Shown: positions 36,581-49,385, counted from the first letter of the stretch. The stretch is 64,000 nt of DNA from Jacaranda mimosifolia (GCA_018894105.1 CM032126.1:22170391-22234390), one strand, 5' to 3'. The notes: generated by a model from the letters alone, not told the origin. Made by a program: numbers and translations.

Positions 36581-38816
36581 TGTTAGAATAGTGCCCTACA
36601 GCCAATAAGATTGGCGTGTAATACTATTTCACTTATGACACAATCTTGATTGAATGATATTCTTATTAAATGGCCATCCTCATCTTATACTTATTATACT
36701 TCACTTGCATTTTGTTAGAGCCCCTAAATCATACAAGTCTATAGGACTTGGTCACGCATATGAGGTGATCATGAAACAAGTCTCTATGGTCATGATTTTA
36801 AATATTTCAAGTCATAGAATCTTATGAGATGGGACATCAAAGATTCGAATAAACTTTCACTAACAATGCATATTCCAGGGAGTTGGATATTGCTCAATTT
36901 CATGAGTAATTTATGTGGGACATGGATGCATGTTAATGGGAGCTTGTTAGAGAACAAGTTCACTGAAGAGTCGCCTAGAGAATCCACTAAATAACCTTAG
37001 TGGCAAGTCAGTTGTAGCAAGTTCTCCAGTTTATGATAGTACATATAATTAGTTCTTGGACTTGAGGATCCATGGAAACCTTGTGTTTAGGTCCTTATGC
37101 TTTGACTCTTCTCCAACCATGTGGTGGGTCATCCGGAGTTGAGATTGGGCATGAGCTACTTAAGCATATAGGTTTGTGAGATCCAAGATGGGATCCATCT
37201 CCTCGTTGTTGTGAAGGAAAAATGCATCTCCTTTGTATTTTATAATGATTGATTCCAAGAAATCCTTACGCAAGGTAGTATGACTATTTGGGAAAAGAGT
37301 TTTCCAAAGTTGAGGTCATAAAGGGGAATTGAATATTGGATATAGAGACATAATTATTGAGGCTATTAGGCAGCCGACAAATATCTTGCCCTAGGCCTCT
37401 TTCGGGAGATAGGAGATGGAAGGACCATATTTGCATGGTAGGCGTAAGCTATAATGGTTCATCAAGACATAATTCATTCATCTGTTAGTTGGGCTCCATG
37501 GCTTGTTGCTAGATATCGACCATGGAGATTGGGTATTCTTCAATTAATGGAGATTAATTGAAAAAGTTATTAGTTTAAAGGAGCTTAAACTAATATGAAT
37601 ATTTCGATATTCAAAATATCACAAATGAGCTCTGAGCCCATGTCCAATGAATGGATGAATGTAATGGGTCACACATAAAAGCCTATAGGAAGCTCTTATT
37701 TGATAGGAGGAATTTTATTTTCTAAGGAGTTAGAAAATTCAAGCCTTGGCAATTTGAGAAAGGGACGAGTGGCTATTTTAATTGGCCATCTTGGCTTGAT
37801 TAATTTAAATGTTAAATTAATTAAAATAATTTAAGGAGTTAATTTAGGTAAATTAAATTAAAGAGTTAATTTAATTAGAGCCATGTGACAATTAATTAAT
37901 CAAGTTAACTTAAGGAGTTAAGTTAACCCTAATTAACTTAAAGAGTCAAGTTAATTGACCTAATGAGCCAAGTCAAATTAATTAAATTAAAAAGTTAATT
38001 TAATTAAAAAAACGAATTTGGATTTTGGAGGGAATTCAAATGGAAGAGTCCATTTGAATTTGAATTAGAGTTAACTAGCATTTCATTTCAAGAGATGAAA
38101 TGAAAATGTTAATTAAATGCAAATGCATGTGAAATTCAAATTCACATGCAAGTTGGCAAGTTGGCCAACTAGCATGGGAGGTATGATACCAGCTTGCATC
38201 CTCTCTCATCTATAAATAGACATATGGCCGACCACACTGTGATAGTTGGCTCATTCTTTATTTCTCTCCAAAAGTGTGATATTCATATGTTAAAGATTCA
38301 CACTAAATTCTCTCCTCTCCCTTTCTCCTTCGTAGCAACCTCCTTTCACCTTCTTCCTCACTTGTTCTAGCACAAGCTAGGTTGATTTAGTGCTTGCCTA
38401 AGGTGAGTGGACTTTGTCATTAGAGGTCCTACACTTGGAGGATTTAGAATTCCTTGGTGAATCATTGTTGTCCAGTAGTTTCGGGAGTTGATTTGAAGGA
38501 TCAAGGAGTTTTTGATTGGAGAGAAATTTTGGCAGCAACTACCTTGATTTGTGATGGAGAAGCCTGATAAATTTGCCAATTTTTGGGGATTGGGAAGGGG
38601 TCCAACCATTGGTATCTTCTACTGCGTGTAGATGTTCCATTGAAGTATTTATTGGAATGATCTTTTCTCTTCCTTTATGTTGATCTACAAAGGTAATTTT
38701 TTTGCAACTAAATCCCTATTTTGAGCATGAATAAGATCCTTGGAGTAGAGTAGCTTGGTTATATTTTGCCTACTTTTGGTTTTATATTTTGGATCCCAAT
38801 CCTACTCCTACTTTCA
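36581..38816 (+). repeat. 3' LTR of copia element A
   Basis: Starts TGTTAGAATAGTGCCCTACA and ends CTCCTACTTTCA. Collinear with the 5' LTR except for small gaps, such as a segment near 36880-36930 and 36965-37015 that is missing from the 5' copy. Confidence 0.85.
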
Positions 38817-39167
38817 TTTTCAACTATCACTATATTACTTTTGTGTGTCATTACAATATAAAATTCCACTTTGTCAATGCCACTAAATCCTTTATGAATT
38901 TTTATTTTTGAAATGACGCCATAACTACATATTAATGACATTATTTTATGAAAAATTAATAGCAATAATTAAATGTCTTTGAAATACATTTATCTCAGCA
39001 TTTTTAATCAAATGTCACTAATTTGTTTGTCATATAATAATTAAATGCCACTAAATATTAAATTGTAGTGGCATTCTTTCACGATTATTACTATATTATT
39101 TTTTTGTGTCATTATATCACAAAATTTCACTAAATTAGTGCCACTATATGTAAATTTTCTTGTAGTG

Positions 39168-40801
39168 ATAACTTCAATTTAAAACCACAAGACTAAACAT
39201 TGTCGCCTTCATTTTGATCTCTCTTTCACTTCTTTCTCTCTTCATTTACGTTTTCTCTTCTCATTTCCCTCTATTCCTGAATCTGTCATCTCTGTTATTC
39301 TCAATCTTTTTCAAGTATTGCTCTCTCTCATTTCTCTAACTTGTCCGTTATTTTTGTGTTGCCCAAGAAAAGAAGACTTTCATTTTCACCCATATTTTTA
39401 GATATTAGATAAGGTATTTCACTTTTGCAACAAGAAATTTTATTTTCATCAATATTTCCTAATTGTGAGGTTAAAAAAATTCCTTAAATTGGTTTATTTT
39501 GCCTCTTGTTTAAGTTAATATATATTTTGATTTTGTTTATTAGGAACTCTAATTTGGTTATCATATACTTAATTTCACCCATTTTTAGATTTTAGAAGAA
39601 AATCACAATATAGATTATTTCATATTTGAATTGCGACAATTATCCAATATTTGTTTTTTAATATTTGTTCTGATTAAATATATATTTTATTTTAGTTATT
39701 GAGTATTTAATTTAGTAACTATATCCTTAACCTACAGTAGAATCAATTTTAGAATTTTGTAAATTAAATTCAAGGATACTATTTAAATTATGATATGTAT
39801 GAAGGGGTTAAAGCATTTTTAATCATTTTTTATTGTTGATCAAACAAATGTATCATTAGCATGTTCAATATTTTGTAAATTAATTTTAGTAACAAAATTT
39901 AAAATTTATGTATTTCAAATCATGATTGCAATACCAGAACCTTGGTTTAGTATTGTATGCAATTAATTGTTGTACCAAGATGAAAAATCTCATTGCTTTT
40001 AATTGTGTTTGTCGTGCCTGAACCTTAATTATGTATGTTCAAATGTTTCACATCTTCTTATTTATATTTATTTCTTTATTTGCAAAAATGATTAGGAGAG
40101 AATTTGAATTATACTCTCATTACTCCCCATAATATTTTCAAATCGCTATGGAGGAGTTGAAGCCCCAAATTGGGTTTCGACACAAATAAGCAATAAAGAG
40201 AACCCATTTCTATCATATTTTGACATGCCAAATTTGAAAACTTCAATCATATTGAAGCAATCTTAAGGAGATTTCAAGTATGGACTCTTGCATTTATCTT
40301 CGATGAAGTCATTAGGACTCCTGTATTTATCTTCGATGAAGGCATTATGGTTCTTTTTAGGGATTTGGAGTTCTTTCTTGTCTTAGGGTTGCATTATGTG
40401 AGGGAAATCAGTAGATTTAGGATTAAAGATGGAGCCAAATATAATTGAACACTTAATTTTATAAAAATTAAAAAAATATTAGCGTGTAGAGATATTTAAT
40501 AAGTGAAAAAAGTTGGTTGAGGGCAAAGTGATCAGAATATAAAGTATGTATATACTCTTTACTTTTAACGATATTTTTTTTCTAATGGGCAACTGTTTAG
40601 GGGAAACCAAGCATCAATCATGAATTTTAGGTGACTAACTTTAGTAATAATAAATCTAGTCCGTGTGATATGTTTCAGTAGATTTACACTGTCAATTTAT
40701 TGTAACTGGTCATTGCTAAATAGGTTTCATAGACCTGCTTCCTGTACAACCCTTATGTATGATCAATGCGTAGTCCTTGTTTAATTTAGTGTGTAAATGT
40801 A
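39168..40801. other. AT-rich spacer with no recognisable gene
   Basis: CT-rich sequence at 39210-39340, then AT-rich DNA. An imperfect 40-bp tandem pair (TTTATCTTCGATGAAG twice, about 40291-40345) is the only structure seen. Confidence 0.4.
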
Positions 40802-41001
40802 GGGAAAAATTGCATTTTTAGCCCATAATTCAACTTTGTATGCTTTACTAGTCCCAAGCTAATGGAATTGAACATTTTTAGTCCAAATTTCATAACTTTT
40901 TTAACACTTCTGGTCCTCATCCCAATTTTCCATTAAAATTTGGATGAAAACTATTATCTATTTATGAACAGATGCACAAAATATACCATTTAACCCTCAT
41001 T

Positions 41002-41112
41002 TGGGGTAGTATAAATGATCAAGGGGTAGTAACTCATATCACGGGAGGAAACTTCACGCAGAGTTCTATTACAATTAATGGGTGGCTCCGGCATTTCTTA
41101 TGGGCACAGGCA
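41002..41112 (+). pseudogene. psaA: Plastid psaA fragment (nuclear insert)
   Basis: The frame reads [18 protein letters not shown] then [19 protein letters not shown], which matches the region of photosystem I P700 apoprotein A1 before its last transmembrane helices, with a His where the plastid protein has Asp (WLRDF). Only 37 codons are present, so it is a nuclear copy of plastid DNA and not a gene. Homology to psaA stops at GCACAGGCA. The next 190 bp (to about 41305) are also absent from the second copy of the surrounding repeat and so came with the insert or at the same event; I could not identify them. Confidence 0.85.
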
Positions 41113-41815
41113 CTTTTCGAATGGGAATTCGTTTTCCGAAAGATCCTAGCTTTCGTACTTTGGTGGGTCTTCGAGATCCTTTTGATGACCTATGTTGTGT
41201 TGAAGGGATATCTATTTAATCCAATAGATTGCATTGCACCGGGTGCTAAAGTGTAGGTGTTTTGTATCCATTGAGCAAAAATGGGTTGTAATTGTATAAA
41301 AAAAATTAAAAATTAAGTAACACAAAAAGTCTCTAAAAATATATTTTAAAATAATATATATTTTTATATATGTAGATATATATACACATCTATATTATAT
41401 ATCTACATATATTTAAACACACACAGAGACACATATATGTAAATACATACATATATGGAAAAAATTACCTTTTTGGTTCCATAGTTTAATTGTGTATGCA
41501 CTGTTGGTCCCAAACTTACGTCGTTGAACACTTTTGGTCATCCTCCCAATTTGAACGGAAACTGTTATCTATTTATGAAAACCTTCCTAAAATTTTATCC
41601 ATTTATAAAAAGACCCACAAAATATACAATTTAACCATCACTAAAAAAATTAAAAAATAAATATCACAAAAACTCTTCAATTTTTTTAAGAATAATATAT
41701 ATTTATATATGTGGATATATATATACACATACACATCTATATTATGTATACATATTTAAACACACACAAATGCACATATATTTAGCTACATATATATATA
41801 TATATATATTATATA

Positions 41816-42115
41816 AACCTCCACCGACTGCTGTCGACCAGAGGTTGCCACCGGCCATGGCCAGCCTGACTATGGGATGGCGGGGCTTGGAGGAGGGTGT
41901 GGTGGGCAGGTGAGGGGTGTTGGGCATTTGCCTAACTGGGGTGGGGGGTAGGGGGAAAGAGATATGGAGTGTTGGTGGTGGAAGGACAGGTATGGCTAAC
42001 CCAATTATGGGCTGGTAAGGGTTGGGGGGAGGGGGCAACATATGGGTGCCAGGGGCTGGCGGATTTGAGGGGTGTGGCGGGGGTGGAGTGGAGGCAAGGG
42101 AGAAAAAGATACATT
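41816..42115. other. G-rich island
   Basis: A 300-bp stretch with strong G bias on the plus strand lies between AT-rich blocks. Runs such as GGGGTGGGGGGTAGGGGG (about 41939-41956) and GGGTTGGGGGGAGGGGG (about 42018-42034) could form G-quadruplexes. Open frames here are by-products of composition. Confidence 0.6.
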
Positions 42116-43304
42116 TTCTATTTTATTTTATTTGCTTCGGAATTGTTACTTATTTATGTTTTAACTAATTTATTAAGTATTAATTTAACATTACTCAAAA
42201 TAATTAATTCTTTACTTATTTTTATTATTTAAAATTATTAAATTATATTGTTCAAAATTATTTAAATTATATTAAAATTATTAAAGTTATCAAATTATGT
42301 ATTTAAAATTATTAAAATTATTATTGTTAGTTTTAAATTATTAAGTTACTTAGTTTCAAAATTATTAAAATTATATTGCAAATTTTAAATTATCAAATTA
42401 TTTTAAATATATTTATTATATAAATACTATGGAGTATGTAATTTAAAATTATAAAATTATATCTTTTAAGAGATTGATTTATTTTTATTTTTAATTTTTA
42501 TATTTTTTACTTCTTTTATTTTTAATTAATAAATAAGTTTAATTAAATTTGATTAAATTATTTATGTATGTTTATATTTTTAATTTTTAATTCTATTTGA
42601 ATTTGAAGATTATTCAATATTTAAATAATTTTATTCATAAGATAAGGATAATTTTGTAGTTAATGATCCATTATTTAAGAGATGATGAGGGCCAAGTCAG
42701 AGGAAAAAACACTTCAATACTGCGCCTGTTAGTACTTATATCAAAATAATATTACATAAGTGATTATGAATACTAGATTTATGTATAAAGATATTGCATG
42801 ATATTATTTCCTACACTTTATTATTTTTCTTTACTTATTTATTATGAATTATATATGTCGTAGGAAAGAAGTGCATGCTATGATTGTCTATGATCATGTT
42901 CAAGTTGAAGGTGGTGTTAAGCCCCTCATTAAGTTTTGAGAGAGAACAAATTATAGAGAGTACAACAACATACCTGATAGATTCTAGGCCATAAGCATGG
43001 GTTGCTACGTTGTGATGCAATGTTATGATGTACAAATGAAAGATTTCTTATTTTTGGAGGGTTGGTGATATTGATAGTTTATGGATGAATGTTACTAGGT
43101 GTAGATGAGGATGAGTAATATGTTTTGTTATGCTGGATGTGGATGGTTCTAGTTAGTGTAAAGTAATTTGGGTTATGGTGGATCAATATCTAAGATTTGT
43201 ATATTATGTTATGAATATGGATATGAACATTATTTCTAAAGTATATGTTATAGGTTATTCAAACCATAGTATCTTTTAAGGCATATATATCTAGACATGC
43301 CCAA
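42116..43304. other. AT-rich stretch, low-complexity AAATTATTAAA part
   Basis: 42200-42600 is built of ATTAAAATTAT-like words. 42800-43300 is of mixed composition. No gene or RNA seen. Confidence 0.4.
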
Positions 43305-44038
43305 TGTTAGCCCCAAAGATGGTGAATGCAATTGGCAAGGCAGGATGGGCTTGACGGTGTGCGTAAGTGCCAACATAGTCGATGCAAGACCTTTACTAAG
43401 CGTTGGACTTGACGGACATTAAGAATGTGGGTAGATTATTGCTACTTGTGGGCAAAGTTGTGCACAAGTGTTGGGCATTGACAGTTGGTGAGTAGAGTTG
43501 TACGGAGCTGGGCGCATGCTTGCACTACACTTAGACGGGTAAAGTCATAATAACCCTATAGCATGTGGAAACAGAGATAGTCATATAGCAGGCCTTGGCA
43601 TAGCTAAGTAGACCAGCGTGCACAAAAGTTAAGGCTAGAGGGCACAGTGAGCACAAGTGTGCGCAGCAACTGGCCGACATGATTGGACTTACAGCGCACA
43701 TGACGGTTTTCCCTAACGGACAGGTTGGCATATGTTAGATAGACATGGGGCATAGTTGGCTAACAGTTAGTAGTCTTGGATGGTCAAGGAGGGATAATTT
43801 ATGTGGGCATGTTGGTGGACGGTTATGGACATAGGTAGAGATGGTGGTTGAGTTTTGCTTATTCACAGTAACTGCTTGGACACTTTGCAGTGTACATGCT
43901 ATCGGGTAACTGCTCAGCATACATGGTGGCTTGTTAACTTAGTGTTTGCCACATGTTGGCTTATGATAGGCTTGACTTCTAGCAGTTGGAGGTGTTAACG
44001 AAAATGGCCTAGTAGTAGGGGATGTCCACTAGACGATT
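43305..44038 (+). repeat. Left LTR (truncated) of unclassified LTR element B
   Basis: Starts TGTTAGCCCCAAAGATGGTG and matches 48265-48980 along its length, with small gaps. It is cut off at 44038 by the inverted copia copy, and so lacks about 400 bp present at the end of the right LTR. Flanking bases before TG are CCCAA. Confidence 0.6.
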
Positions 44039-46287
44039 TGAAGTCAAGTGTAGCACTAGGATCTAATTATCAAAGCATAAAAATGCCAAAATCACTAGGC
44101 TACACATGAATCCAAGGATCTAAACATACCTTAGATTCAGATTTGGTATGAGGAATACTTTGAATAACTCAAAATCCAAGGAAACAAGGAAGAAGATCTC
44201 AACACCCTGAATATGTCTCCCAGTGGCGCAGCAGGTTCACGACAACTTTTGCCCAACCAAATGAACTCGAAATTGAGTGAAACTTAGACCAAAACACCTT
44301 GATGATTCTCTAGTAAGAATTTCACTTAAAAATGTTACAGAAAGACCTCCAATGGATGCTCCAAAGTTTCTGCCCAAACATAGGATCTCCAAAAGGCTAG
44401 CAATCCAATTGTTTTGCCTCTTATGATAAGATTCACACACCAATGCACAATATAATTCTCCCTTATGTTAGCTTGAAGGAAAAGGAGAGAATAGCAAGGA
44501 TGAAGGCCAAAAATGGAGGTAGGAGATGAAGAAAATGTGAAGGCTCAACACATGAGGCAATACATGCAAAATTGGAGGGACTTAAGAGAATCTAACATTT
44601 AGATCTAACTTTTCTTGTAATCATATGTAAGTGACTGACCACACCTTCTATATCTATATATAGATAGAGGAAGGTGTGATGCCAATGTGGCATCACATTT
44701 TCCTTAAGGTTGGAGCCAACTTGCAAGCAAGTTGCATGTGAATTAAATCTAAATTTGAATTTAATTTGGAATCTTCATTTCATCTAATGAAATGTCAACC
44801 AAATAAATTCTAATTCACACCAAATGAACATTTCATTTGAAATTTTCTTCCAAAATTGATTCTTAATTTTAATTAAATTAAACACTTTAATTTAACTAAT
44901 TAACATTTAACTTAACTCTTAAGCCATTTAGCTTAACTCTTTAAGCTAGCCAATGTTAACTTAACTCCTTTAGTTAAGTTGACCAATTGACAGACATGTG
45001 GCACCAATTAAATTAATTTTTTAATTTAACTGATCTAATTTAACTCCTTAAATTATTCAGATTAATTTAACAATTAAATTGATCAAGCGAAGATGACTAA
45101 AAATTGTGTCAACCGACTATCTCCAAAAATCAATCATGAAGAAATCTTTCTAAATCTTAAAAAAATTCCTCTTCATCAAGTAGGATTGCAAATTGGCTTT
45201 TGTGTGTGACCTATTAGATTCTACCATTCATTGAACATGAGCTCACAACTCTTGTGATTTATTAAATATCAAATATTCACATTAGTCTAAACTCCTTTAA
45301 ACTAATTACTCAATTCAATTAATCTCATTAATTGAAGAATATCCAATCTCCATGGTTGATATCCAACCTCGAGCCCATGGAGTGCAACTAATTTTCCGAA
45401 ATAAATGCTTTTGGAGAACCATTCTAGCACTGCGCTTACCATGCAAATACAGTCCTTTCGTCTCCTATTTCCTAAAAGAGGCCTAGGGCAAGATATTTTT
45501 CAGCTCCCTCATAGCCTCAATACTATGCTTTTATTCCCAATATTCAATTCTGGTTTATGTTGGAAAACTTTTTTTCCAAATTTTCATACTGCCTTACGCA
45601 AGGATTTTATGGAATTGATCATTATAGAATACATAGGAGATGCATTCGCCCTTCACAACGACGTGGAGTTGGATCCCATCTTGGATCTCACAAACCTCTA
45701 CGTCTAAGTAACTCATACCTAACCTCAACTCAAAAGACCCGCTAAGTGGTCAAGGAAAAGTCAAAGTATGAGGACCTAAACATAAGGTTACCATGGATCC
45801 TAAGATCAAAGGACTAATTATATGCACTAGCGTAAACTGGAGAACTTAACACTATTGACTTGCCCCTACAGCTATTTAGTAGATTCTTCAGGCGGGCCTA
45901 CAGTGAACTTGTTCTCTAGCAAGCACCCACTAGCATGCAACCATATCTCATATAATTTGCTCATGAAATGGAGCAATATCCAACCCTTAGATTTATGCAT
46001 CGTTAGTGCAAGTCTATCCAGATCTTAGATGTCCTGTCTCATAAGATCCAATGACTTGAAATATTTAAGATCATGATCATGTAAAACTTGTTTCATGATC
46101 ACTACCTAGTGCGTGACCAAGTCCCATAGTCTTGTGTGATCTAAGGGCTTCAACCAAATGCCAGTGAAGTAATAATAGCATAAGATGAAAGTGGCTATGT
46201 GAAATTAATATCATTCAATCAAGATTGTGTCACAAGTGATATAGTATACATGCCAATCTAATTGGCTTGCGGAGCACTATTCGAACA
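44039..46287 (-). repeat. LTR of inverted copia copy
   Basis: On the minus strand it starts TGTTCGAATAGTGCTCCGC (46287 downward) and ends ACACTTGACTTCA (44039). Length 2,249 bp, close to the LTRs at 28650 and 36581. The AAGGAGTTAA-type block is at about 44870-45060. A TATA-like stretch is at about 44655 (TATATATAGATATAG on the minus strand). Confidence 0.8.
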
Positions 46288-46311
46288 ATCTCTCACTTGC
46301 CCTAAAGCCAA

Positions 46312-47503
46312 TTCCCCATAGTTTTAAGACATATCTTCTCAAGATGTCCTTCAAAGACCTTTCGCGATAGGGTTTAGTTAGTTGATCTGCTATATTCTTT
46401 TTCGAGGCATCTCTTTTCGCTCAAATATTGCCTCTATCAATGATCACCCAGATCAAATGATATTGCCTTAAAATATGCTTAGATCGCTGATGAGATCTTG
46501 GCTCCTTAGCTTGTGCAACCGCACCGTTGTTGTCACAGAAGACAACTACAAGCTTGGACATGCTGGGCACTATATCCAACTCTCGGATGAAGTTTTTGGT
46601 CTAAACTCCCTACTTTGCAGCTTTCAAAATCGCAATATATTCTGCATCTATGGTTGAATCGGCCGTGGTGTCTTGTTTGGAACTCTTCCAACTCACTGCA
46701 CAATCATTGAAGCAAAATATAAATCCTGAAGTGAATTTTAGGTTATCTACATCGGATTGTAAACTAGAATCCAAAAATCCCTTGGGTTTTAATTTTTCAT
46801 TATCGTATGCCAAAAAAAAGTCCTTAGTCCTTCTCAAGTACTTAAGGATTGCTTTAACGGCATCCAGTGACTCTCACTGGGGTTGGATTAGAAACGGCTT
46901 GTAACACTTAGAGCATGTGCCACATCCAGTCTTGTACATTAAACGACATACGTTATGCTCCCAATGGCAAATGCATAAGGTATGTGGGATATCTTCTGAG
47001 AGATGAAGACCATGTCCCATAGGGAGGAATCCCTTTTTGGATTCATCCATATTAAACCTCTTTAGTATCTTGTCAATGTACTAGATTTGGGAAAGCCCTA
47101 GCTTCCTCCTCGATCTATCTCTATAGATATGTATTCCTAATACGTATGATGCTTTTCCCAAATCCTTCATGGAGAATTGAGTAGATAACTATGCTTTAGT
47201 GTACTCTAACTTTTCTTTCTCATTCCTAATGAGAAGAATGTAATCGACATAAAATACAATAAACTGTATGCTATTCCCACTAGCCTTCTTGTACACACAT
47301 GGTTCATACATATTTTTGACAAAGCCAAACGATTTGACTGTTTTATCAAAATATATGTTTCAACTTCGGGATACTTGTTTGAGTCCATAAATGGATCTCT
47401 AGAGTTTTCAAACATTTTGTTCACTCCTTTTGATTTAAAATCTTGTGGTTACTCCTTATAGATTTCTTCTTCAATGTTACCATTGAGGAAAACGATTTTC
47501 ATA
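46312..47503 (-). pseudogene. Copia RT/RNase H remnant
   Basis: Minus-strand coding remains of the pol C-terminal half. From the far end: NGNIEEE-like start (about 47490), a reverse transcriptase stretch with the membrane-facing CVYKKA-like segment near 47290, an RNase H part (SVVSWKSSKQDTTADS type, about 46660-46700) and a C-terminal KVFEGHLEK near 46340-46370. Frameshifts and stops are frequent. It ends just before the purine tract of the LTR. Confidence 0.75.
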
Positions 47504-48264
47504 ATAGTGTGGGGCTGGACGTCTCATTCATTTTGGTGCCAAAAGTTGCTGGCTTGTAGAAGTAATTAGTTTGCATTAGACAGAACTAATGCTAAGTGCG
47601 CAATGAATCAGCAATAATTTATTAAGGGTGTGAGACTTTATTGAAAACCTTAAGTTTGGAAATGATGAATCTAAACAGATATTGAACATGAAATCCATTG
47701 GAAAAGAGTTAGATGGGTTAGAAATATCTGAGTACAATGGTCCTTAGCAGTGATTTTTGGTTACTTTAAATGGCTAAGGCGCTGGGAATCTTTTGAGCAG
47801 TATGTGTAGGCTACTTTTATGTGCATGGATCAATAGATTGTATGGTCAAATTTCATAGAGAAGCTGTACATTTTGTAGGGAACACAACACGAATACATAC
47901 TAAAATGGCATGTGTTGTTGCAAAATAGGCGTGAGGATAATATTTGCCAAGTGAAATGGTAAAGAGATCGGTTTACTTCATTAGTGTAGCGAAGTTCAAA
48001 GATGCGGGTTCAGTAATTTAGAAATTGTGGCCCAAAACATTTGACGAATTTTGGGAACTGGTCAGGTGCAAAGAGTCTTGAACAAAGGTGTTTAGACTCA
48101 TGTTGGTCGGAGTAGTATAAACAGGCAGTAGGCAATAACACTTTAAGTTTTATTGCATACTGATGCTATTTATTTTGTGCAACTCATATGTTAGACATGT
48201 TTCCAAGTAGGTGTGTGTCTCCTTTTATCTGAAGAGGGTAGTGGACTTTCAAGTGAGGGTAGTT
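47504..48264 (+). other. Internal part of LTR element B, non-coding
   Basis: No ORF over 60 codons on the plus strand and no gag-pol motif. A purine-rich TGAGGGTAG just before the right LTR (48254-48262) may be its polypurine tract. It may be the rest of a non-autonomous element. Confidence 0.4.
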
Positions 48265-49385
48265 TGTTAGCCCCTAAAGTAATGAATGCAACCAGGATGG
48301 GCTTGATGATGCGCATAAGTGCCAGCATGTTGCAGCACAAGACCTTATTAAGTGTTGGACTTGACAAAAGTTAAGTATATGAGCAGATTGTGTTAATATG
48401 TTGGCAAAGTTGTGCACAAGTATTGGGCATTGAGTTGGTGTGCGGAGCTAGCCACACATTTGCACAACACTTAGATAGGTAAAGGCAGAATGGCCTGGCA
48501 ACATGCAGGAACAGAGATAGGCATGCACGGGTGACTAATAGCTAAGTAGAGCAAAGTGTTCACAAATATAGACTGGCGTGCATAGTGAGCATGGGCGTGC
48601 GCAACAATTGGCCAACATGACGGGACTTGCGGCACACATGAAAGTCTTACTTAGTGGATAGGTTGGTGCACACGATGGGTAGACATGGAGCACAATTTGG
48701 TAATAGTTGGCAATCTTAGATGGTTAACAAAGGACGATTTCTGTGGGTAGTTGGTAGTTGGTTATAGCATGGGTAGAGATAGTGTGTCGTTGAGTCTAAC
48801 TTACTCATAGTAACTATTGGGACACTTGGTAGTGTAGCATGCTATCCGGGTAACTGCTCAGCAAATGTGGCAGTTTGTTAACTTAGTGTTTGCCACACGT
48901 TGGCTTATGATAGACTTGACTTCTAGTTATTGGGGATGCCAATGGAAATGGCTTAGTGGTGGGTTATTTCCACCACATGATTTTGTAGTTTAGGCTATAT
49001 TTAACCAAGGGACCTTGAAACTCTCATTAGCATGGGTTAGGATAGATCAGTGCGAGCTCGCATAAAAGCTTTGTGTGATGGCCAAGGAAAAACTCTTGTG
49101 TATTGTATTGGTTGAGGGAATAATAAGAATACAAGGTTGGGCAAGGCCTATAAATGTTATTGCCTTTACTTTGATGCATTAGACGCATGCTTGATCTTGT
49201 GCGGGACTTGTAATTTTGCATGCATGTGAATGCTTGTGGGTGAATGAGCTAGACAATTCTCTCAAATTATATCTAAGGCACTTGTGTGGGTGCCGAGCAA
49301 GAAGGTTGACTAGGTTCTTAGTGGGTCTAGGCACCATAGTAGGTGTGCTCAACTATGAAAAATTAGGGTCCAGAAACGCCACTGT
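48265..49385 (+). repeat. Right LTR of unclassified LTR element B
   Basis: Starts TGTTAGCCCCTAAAGTAATG and matches the left LTR to about 48980. The end near 49385 (CACTGTGACA) is a guess, since the left copy is truncated and no target duplication of CCCAA was found. The sequence is unusually GC-rich for this window, with recurrent GGCACACAT/TGGCAAAG words. Confidence 0.5.

Larger units (their letters stand above)
28650..38816 (+). mobile_element. Full-length copia LTR retrotransposon (family A), decayed
   Basis: Two direct LTRs (28650-30831 and 36581-38816) enclose a leader, gag, protease, integrase, reverse transcriptase and RNase H in copia order. A tRNA-Met-type primer site follows the 5' LTR and a purine tract precedes the 3' LTR. 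The two LTRs are closely alike but differ at many points, so insertion is not recent. No exact 5-bp target duplication was seen (GTTTA left, TTTTC right). The LTR length of 2.2 kb and the 2-kb leader are large for copia. Two further insertions of this family are in the window (44039-47503 minus, and 53711-55793). Confidence 0.88.
26990..39167. mobile_element. Non-autonomous CACTA element split by a copia element
   Basis: The left end CACTACAAGAATAATTACAT and the inverted right end CACTACAAGAAAATTTACAT are CACTA (En/Spm) termini; both go on to TAGTGGCA. Flanks are TTA and ATA, so the usual 3-bp duplication is not exact. Subterminal DNA has many copies of ATGCCACTAAA/GTGGCATTTT in both orientations, the expected transposase-binding arrays. 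Without the copia insert (28650-38816) the element would be about 2.0 kb, and it codes for no transposase. Confidence 0.8.
40802..42720. mobile_element. Probable non-autonomous repeat element with duplicated end
   Basis: A terminal-type block starting AGGGAAAAATTGCATTTTTAG (40802) recurs at about 41457 (GGAAAAAATTACCTTTTTGG). Both go on to CTATTTATGA, CACAAAATATAC and ATTTAACC, then a microsatellite-like TATATATGT...ACACACA part. A decayed inverted match appears at about 42665-42715 (GAGGGCCAAG...AAAAACACTTC). The layout fits a foldback or MULE-like repeat whose left part was duplicated in tandem. The first copy is interrupted by plastid-like DNA. Ends and class are inferred. Confidence 0.4.
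44039..47503 (-). mobile_element. Inverted, 5'-truncated copia copy (family A)
   Basis: Minus-strand relative of the copia element at 28650. It holds one LTR (44039-46287), a purine tract and the reverse transcriptase to RNase H part of pol, then ends abruptly in the internal DNA of element B at about 47503. Gag, protease, integrase and the 5' LTR are missing. It inserted into the left LTR of element B, and a deletion then removed its 5' part along with part of the host element. Confidence 0.8.

Noticed and set aside
28645..38821. Target duplication for the full-length copia element
   Set aside because: Flanks GTTTA and TTTTC do not match, so none is claimed.
41742..42114. Pro-rich minus-strand ORFs (99 and 60 codons)
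   Set aside because: Produced by the G-rich island on the opposite strand; low complexity and no start context.
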